Source of the DNA: Daphnia pulex
Lineage: Eukaryota > Arthropoda > Branchiopoda > Diplostraca > Daphniidae
Length of the DNA: 64,000 bases
Reading direction: 5' to 3'
Assembly (NCBI RefSeq): GCF_021134715.1
Contig: NC_060018.1
Coordinates: 6,899,501-6,963,500 of the forward strand
The position numbers and the translations under genes were made by a program. Shown one piece after another: positions 59,575-64,000 of this stretch. Under the pieces are notes generated by a model, which saw only the letters and a list, made by a program, of their open reading frames with translations, made no database searches and was not told where the DNA came from. Within the stretch, counting starts at the first letter, position 1. Every line of letters begins with the position of its first letter.

Positions 59575-62500
59575 ATGAAAGTACATCGGCGTGGTGCTTC
59601 TTCGCCGTCGCTGTTGCTGGAAGCTTCCGAGCCTCCGACATCTGTCAACGTTAATGGCAACTACTATCAATTCGAATTGGAACCGCATCATGTGGAACGC
59701 GGTAAACGCGGGCAGAAGGTGTTCGTCTGTGACCTCTGCCCGGCACCTGGAGGTGTATTTAAACGCTCCTTTAGTCTTAAGCGCCATTACTTGCGCTTTC
59801 ACATTAATTTTGCCTTCCTAAGCCCACGTGATCTTAACAATTGCGCCATTGCCGTAGCCGGCCAGCATCAACGAAGTGGATTTCCACCAACAGGACCCAA
59901 TGACAGATTGATTAATCGTCTCAATAATTCATCTCCGTTGCTATTCCGTTGTCATCAGTGCGGGTAATAAAATGTCAAATTTCACGGCCCCGGATAATTA
60001 ACCAACAACAACTCCCATCATTTGCCTCCTCCCCCCTAAATAGCCGTCTACTTAGGACCAAGAATGACTTGCTCAAACACTTGGAAGCGCATCCGGGACC
60101 ATCTCAGACGGTGACCGAAGAAAATGGTGACGGGCAACAAGGGGGCACAAATCGCTGCCCTCGCTGCAGCACTGCCTTTTCGTTACGTAAAACACTGATG
60201 AGACACATCAAGAAGAACCGATGTCGTGGAGGAAATCCCCCTCCTCCTCTTCCTGATATTCCTGACACACATTCTAAACCGGAATCAGAAACAGGTATTC
60301 AGTCTGGAGGAACAAGTGATCCGGGTGATGATTACCTGGCCATGGGCCCAGAAGAGGAGAACGAAGAAATGGACATGGAGGCATCTTTAAGACTAGGAAG
60401 TCCGACATCCCTCTTCCGGTTCGCTTGCACTTTGTGTAACAAGATGTTCAATTCGTACGTCAACATGTGCCGCCATCGCCGACTAGCTCATGGACGCTAC
60501 GGCATCTGTTCGCCTCATTGGCTCTTGTCGCGCAAGCTGTCCAATAAGCCGTCGTTGAAGCATGCGGTGCAATCACCAATCAATTCATCTCGGAATCCCC
60601 AGATTTTTCATGATTTATCACATATTGTTACCAATGCCAACGATAATCTCAACCGGTTTATTGATGGCAAAAGAAATAATATTCGCTCCTTGGCTCCTAC
60701 CGTAAGTCGTTAAACATTCAAAACATTCATAAATATGTTAAATTGACTTTTTGATTTCTACATAGGATGACAGATTTGAAGTGCAGCCAACTGATAGTGG
60801 TAATCCGCCTCCGGAGCGTTGGTCTTGGGGAGAGACCAGTTATAATGCTACCGAATTACAGAAATTGGATGTGCCTCTCCAGATGGCCTATTATTATGGG
60901 CTCAAATCGTTGAAGTTGCAAGAAACTGCCAAAACGCAAAGCAGTTCTAGTCAGTCGGCACCGGAAGAAATGGATATTTCAAAAGTGCTTAATTTGCGTA
61001 AAACTGTCGAAACTTCATCACAGGAGAAAGTGACGGCAATTTCGCAGCCGGAATTCAGTGGCGAATGGATTCGAAGCAAAAACTACATTTGTTCGCCTTG
61101 TGGTGAAATATTTCAAGATTTCCTTGCTTTGTTGGATCATCAGCAAAACGGTCATAGTGGTGTTTCGTGTACACATATACAGCTAGATCAGTCAACAGAG
61201 GCTGAATTAGCTGACGAGTTAAAGAGACAAATAATGCGTTCCGGCAATGGTGGACAAATTCTTCCTCTAGATACCTTTCAATGCACAAAGTGCCATTTCA
61301 GCGTTGAGTCAATTCCGGAACTTCACAGTCATATCCTCCTATGTTCCAATCACGTATCTGCCAGTCCCTACCGAAAGCGTCGTGTTAAAGTGAATCCCAG
61401 ATCCAGACGAGGTCACTGGAACCAAAATGAAGCCCCTAATGGAGGAAGCAGAGGTCTGCAGAGAACTAATTCTAGCCTAACGAAAAACTCTTCAGCTGCA
61501 CGTTCCCTTCGCAGTCGTTCACCTAAAGAAGGTTAATAATAAATCTTATTTAGTTTGGAGATTCTTAATAACGCATAATCTTTCTTCTTTTCTAGATGCC
61601 ACAGATAAAGGCACACCTGGAGCACTGCGGAGAAGTACTCGGCGTGTTTTATCTTTCAGTGAACCCGCACCCACAAAGAAGAAAAATGGTATTACAAAAA
61701 GAATTTTGCGTCAACGAGTGGATCCACTGCTAATCAATGGATCCGCGGTTTCAAAAAGTGTTCAAATTGAAGTCAAGAAGAAAAATGGTGTTTCAGTGAA
61801 TTCAAAGTCTACATCGAAAATCACTGTTGATGTTCACGAGTGCGACGGATGCCAAAAGCAGTTCCAGTCACACACATCTGTCCTCAAGCACAAGCACTAC
61901 TGCCCCAAGAAGTCAAATGAATCCTCTGCTGTTCCCAACAATGCTACTACGCCTGTCTCATCCAAAAATCAAAGTAATGGATTATCAAAAGCCCAAACTA
62001 AGATTCTGGCTTACGAAACAGTCAAAACTGAACCCAACCTTAAGCGTTCCAACACTAAGCGAAAATCAGAAGTTCTTTCGACTTCTCCAATTAAAAAATC
62101 TAAGGTAACCGTTCTTTCTGATACCAAAAGTATTCCCTCTTCAAATTCCATTTCTCCGAAGAAAACATCGAGAAAGTCCGTGCCTTCTGCCACTCCTACT
62201 CAAGTGTCGTTGGCCAAAACTCCAGCAAAACCCAAATCAACTTTGAAAAGTATTGCCGGAATAGCTAAATCCAATCGGAGCACAACCAAGAAAGGAAATG
62301 AAGAAATTGAAGAAATCGCAGTAGCAGCAGAGGGGAGACCAGTTCGTTCAAGTAGGAGGGTATCGATGACGTTGGCCATGGAAGATCAAGTGGAGGCGAG
62401 TTTCTTGGAGGCATTGTCACCAGAACAAAGAGTTCGAGTTGCAGAGCAGAAATGTCCATTTTGTTCCAAGCATTACGTGTATCGCAGCAACTTCAAAAGA

Positions 62501-63777
62501 CATTTGCTCGAGGGTTGCGATACAATTGATGTCGATGAGCCATCCGTTAACCTCACTCCAACTAACAACAAGAAACCAAGTGACGATAAAATCAATAAAG
62601 AAAAAAAATCTTCTGTTTCTTCAAGTTCGGTTTTAAAAGCGGAAAGAAAAGAGAAACGCCAAACAATTGAATCGGATTTAAAGAAGGTTGAAAACAAGCC
62701 CCCCAAAAAGAAAAAGGCAGAAGAGATTCCGGAAGGAAAAATTAAAAAAACTGTTGAAAAGAAAAGTAATAAGACGCCTCATTCGCCTATTTCAAAGTCA
62801 TCAAAGTTGCAAGAGCTAAAAAAATCAACAGAAACTCGTTCGCGGAAAGAAGCAGTCAAGTTAACTCCGTCGCCATCCAACCAGAAGGCGAAGCAAATTC
62901 ACAGTAAAAAGACGCAAAATAAGATAGAAATAGCAAAACAAAATAGAAATGGAAAACCCTCGGCAAGAGAAGAAGAAAATATGAACAACGTTACTAAGGT
63001 CAGAGGCGAAGAAAATATTACGAAGAATTCTGATAAATTTGACCTTCCCAAAAGAAATGGAAGGAAACCAACTGCCGCACCAAAGTCGAAGAAATCTAAT
63101 TCGCCGTCTTTATCAGCAGATATAGTTACACTCGTAGAAGACGAAGCTGGGTGTTCTGATCAAGGTAACAACAAATCTAAAGTTAATTTTTTGCCAGATT
63201 CTAATAATTTTGATTTTAGAAGATAAAGAACTTCACAGCAATAATGGAGTTGATCATCAACTTGAAAAAACAGCCAATCAAACTCAAGGTGATGACCAAA
63301 TAGGCAAATCAACTTTTACGGAAAAAGATCGTGAACCTGAATGCAATCATCTTAAAATGGACGGTTCCAAAATATTAAATGGGAATTGTGGTTCTAATCG
63401 CGCATTACGCTCTTCAACGACATCCAAATACGATCTTAATAAGGTCAGTAATTTTTTTTTTAGAATAATGGAAACATGCACGGATTTTATTTATTGACTA
63501 TTGTTTTTATTAATTTTTGTTTGAAATCTGCAGTCACATGCCCTTGACAGACTCAAACTTGGCCAAGCACTAGACAATGCCATCAGTGAAATTTTTAAGT
63601 CCTACACTTACTTTACTAAGTATGTATATCACATTACATTACTACCACAGATATTCTAGTCTTCTAAAAATTAAATTTGATCTGTACGTAATTATATTTT
63701 TATTTGATAGGTATCCTATTCAAATACGTCGTTTGAAAAATTTGGCCCAAGCGTACCTTCAACCTACAAGCTACTAA
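59575..63777 (+). CDS. Multi-zinc-finger protein, 7 coding exons, 1252 aa, family not recognised
   Basis: Exons 59575-59963, 60044-60701, 60766-61531, 61596-63164, 63220-63443, 63534-63619 and 63711-63777 join in phase to 1252 residues plus TAA. Eight fingers: about 50-76 (FVCDLC...HYLRFH), 126-146 (FRCHQC...HLEAH), 167-190 (NRCPRC...HIKKNRC), 256-279 (FACTLCNKMFNSYVNMCRHR, RLAH), 456-478 (YICSPC...HQQNGH), 520-542 (FQCTKC...HSHILLC), 685-707 (HECDGC...HKHYC) and 890-912 (QKCPFC...HLLEGC). Four of them end in Cys (C2HC type). Between are acidic and Ser/Thr stretches. The second half is very Lys/Ser-rich, and the protein ends in a conserved-looking helix (SHALDRLKLGQALDNAISEI) and SYTYFTKYPIQIRRLKNLAQ. 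It is likely a nuclear DNA- or RNA-binding regulator. The first ATG after the 59487 acceptor is used; the frame is open upstream to the acceptor. Confidence 0.85.
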
Positions 63778-64000
63778 TGTGACCCCTACTTTCCTGTTGA
63801 TTAATAGCCTATGGAATAATATTCTCTGCGGTGTGAGAGGAGTAGAAAACTAGAAACTTGTTAGTTACGACCCACGTTCTCTACCTCACTCAGCAAACGA
63901 GCAGAATCAACAAATCCTCTTGGATTAAATTTCATTCAGCTGCATGAACAATATCGTGCGTGGGTCAAATTTGTTTCAGCTATCTACCTCGTTCCCTGCC
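63778..64000 (+). other. 3' UTR of the zinc-finger gene, running to the window edge
   Basis: Follows the TAA at 63775-63777. No further exon or clear polyadenylation signal was recognised in the last 223 bases. Confidence 0.5.

Noticed and set aside
61055-62706. Minus-strand frames opposite the zinc-finger gene, e.g. 61288-61055 and 62706-62473
   Set aside because: They are shadows of the well-supported plus-strand coding exons.

Overview
This 64 kb window looks like nuclear DNA of an arthropod, most likely a small-genome crustacean such as a branchiopod (inference). The support is host genes with many short introns (about 55-190 bases, GT/AG), an arthropod-type Hyperkinetic C-terminus, and abundant CA/TC/CTG microsatellites. 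No bacterial gene organisation is present.

Layout: (1) 1-4628 is low-complexity, microsatellite-rich DNA without a supported gene. (2) 4629-6659, minus strand, is a complete 7-exon SLC39A11/ZIP11 zinc transporter (335 aa). (3) About 7.7-46 kb is an island of mobile and decayed elements. It is dominated by dispersed copies of one multi-exon gene family (here called A-E). Parts of it encode short Pipsqueak-like helix-turn-helix repeats and parts a TFIIS-central (TFS2M) domain followed by an unrecognised conserved region. Into and around these copies lie a 1565 bp fold-back palindrome with an 8 bp target duplication, a 1635 bp Harbinger-like element with a Myb/SANT-like gene, an 866 bp TA-flanked MITE, a 226 bp MITE, a 110 bp hairpin element, CACTA-like transposase and Ulp1-protease pseudogenes, a hAT-like remnant, LTR-like pieces and a 28S rRNA fragment. 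(4) 46830-49553, minus, is a complete 8-exon Hyperkinetic/Kv-beta gene (442 aa from the chosen start). (5) 49.6-56.6 kb is noncoding as far as I can read. (6) 56643-57968, minus, is a complete 7-exon SLC39A9/ZIP9 gene (298 aa). (7) 59575-63777, plus, is a 7-exon, 1252 aa multi-zinc-finger gene probably sharing a divergent promoter with ZIP9.

All four host gene models were built by hand from splice sites, reading phase and remembered protein families. In each model the exon phases close exactly and no internal stop remains. The two ZIP transporters belong to different subfamilies and are not a local duplication. The host genes share no evident pathway beyond zinc or channel physiology. The repeat island is the most unusual part: several insertions have readable target duplications or internal 'empty site' controls in sister copies, which lets the order of events be partly reconstructed.
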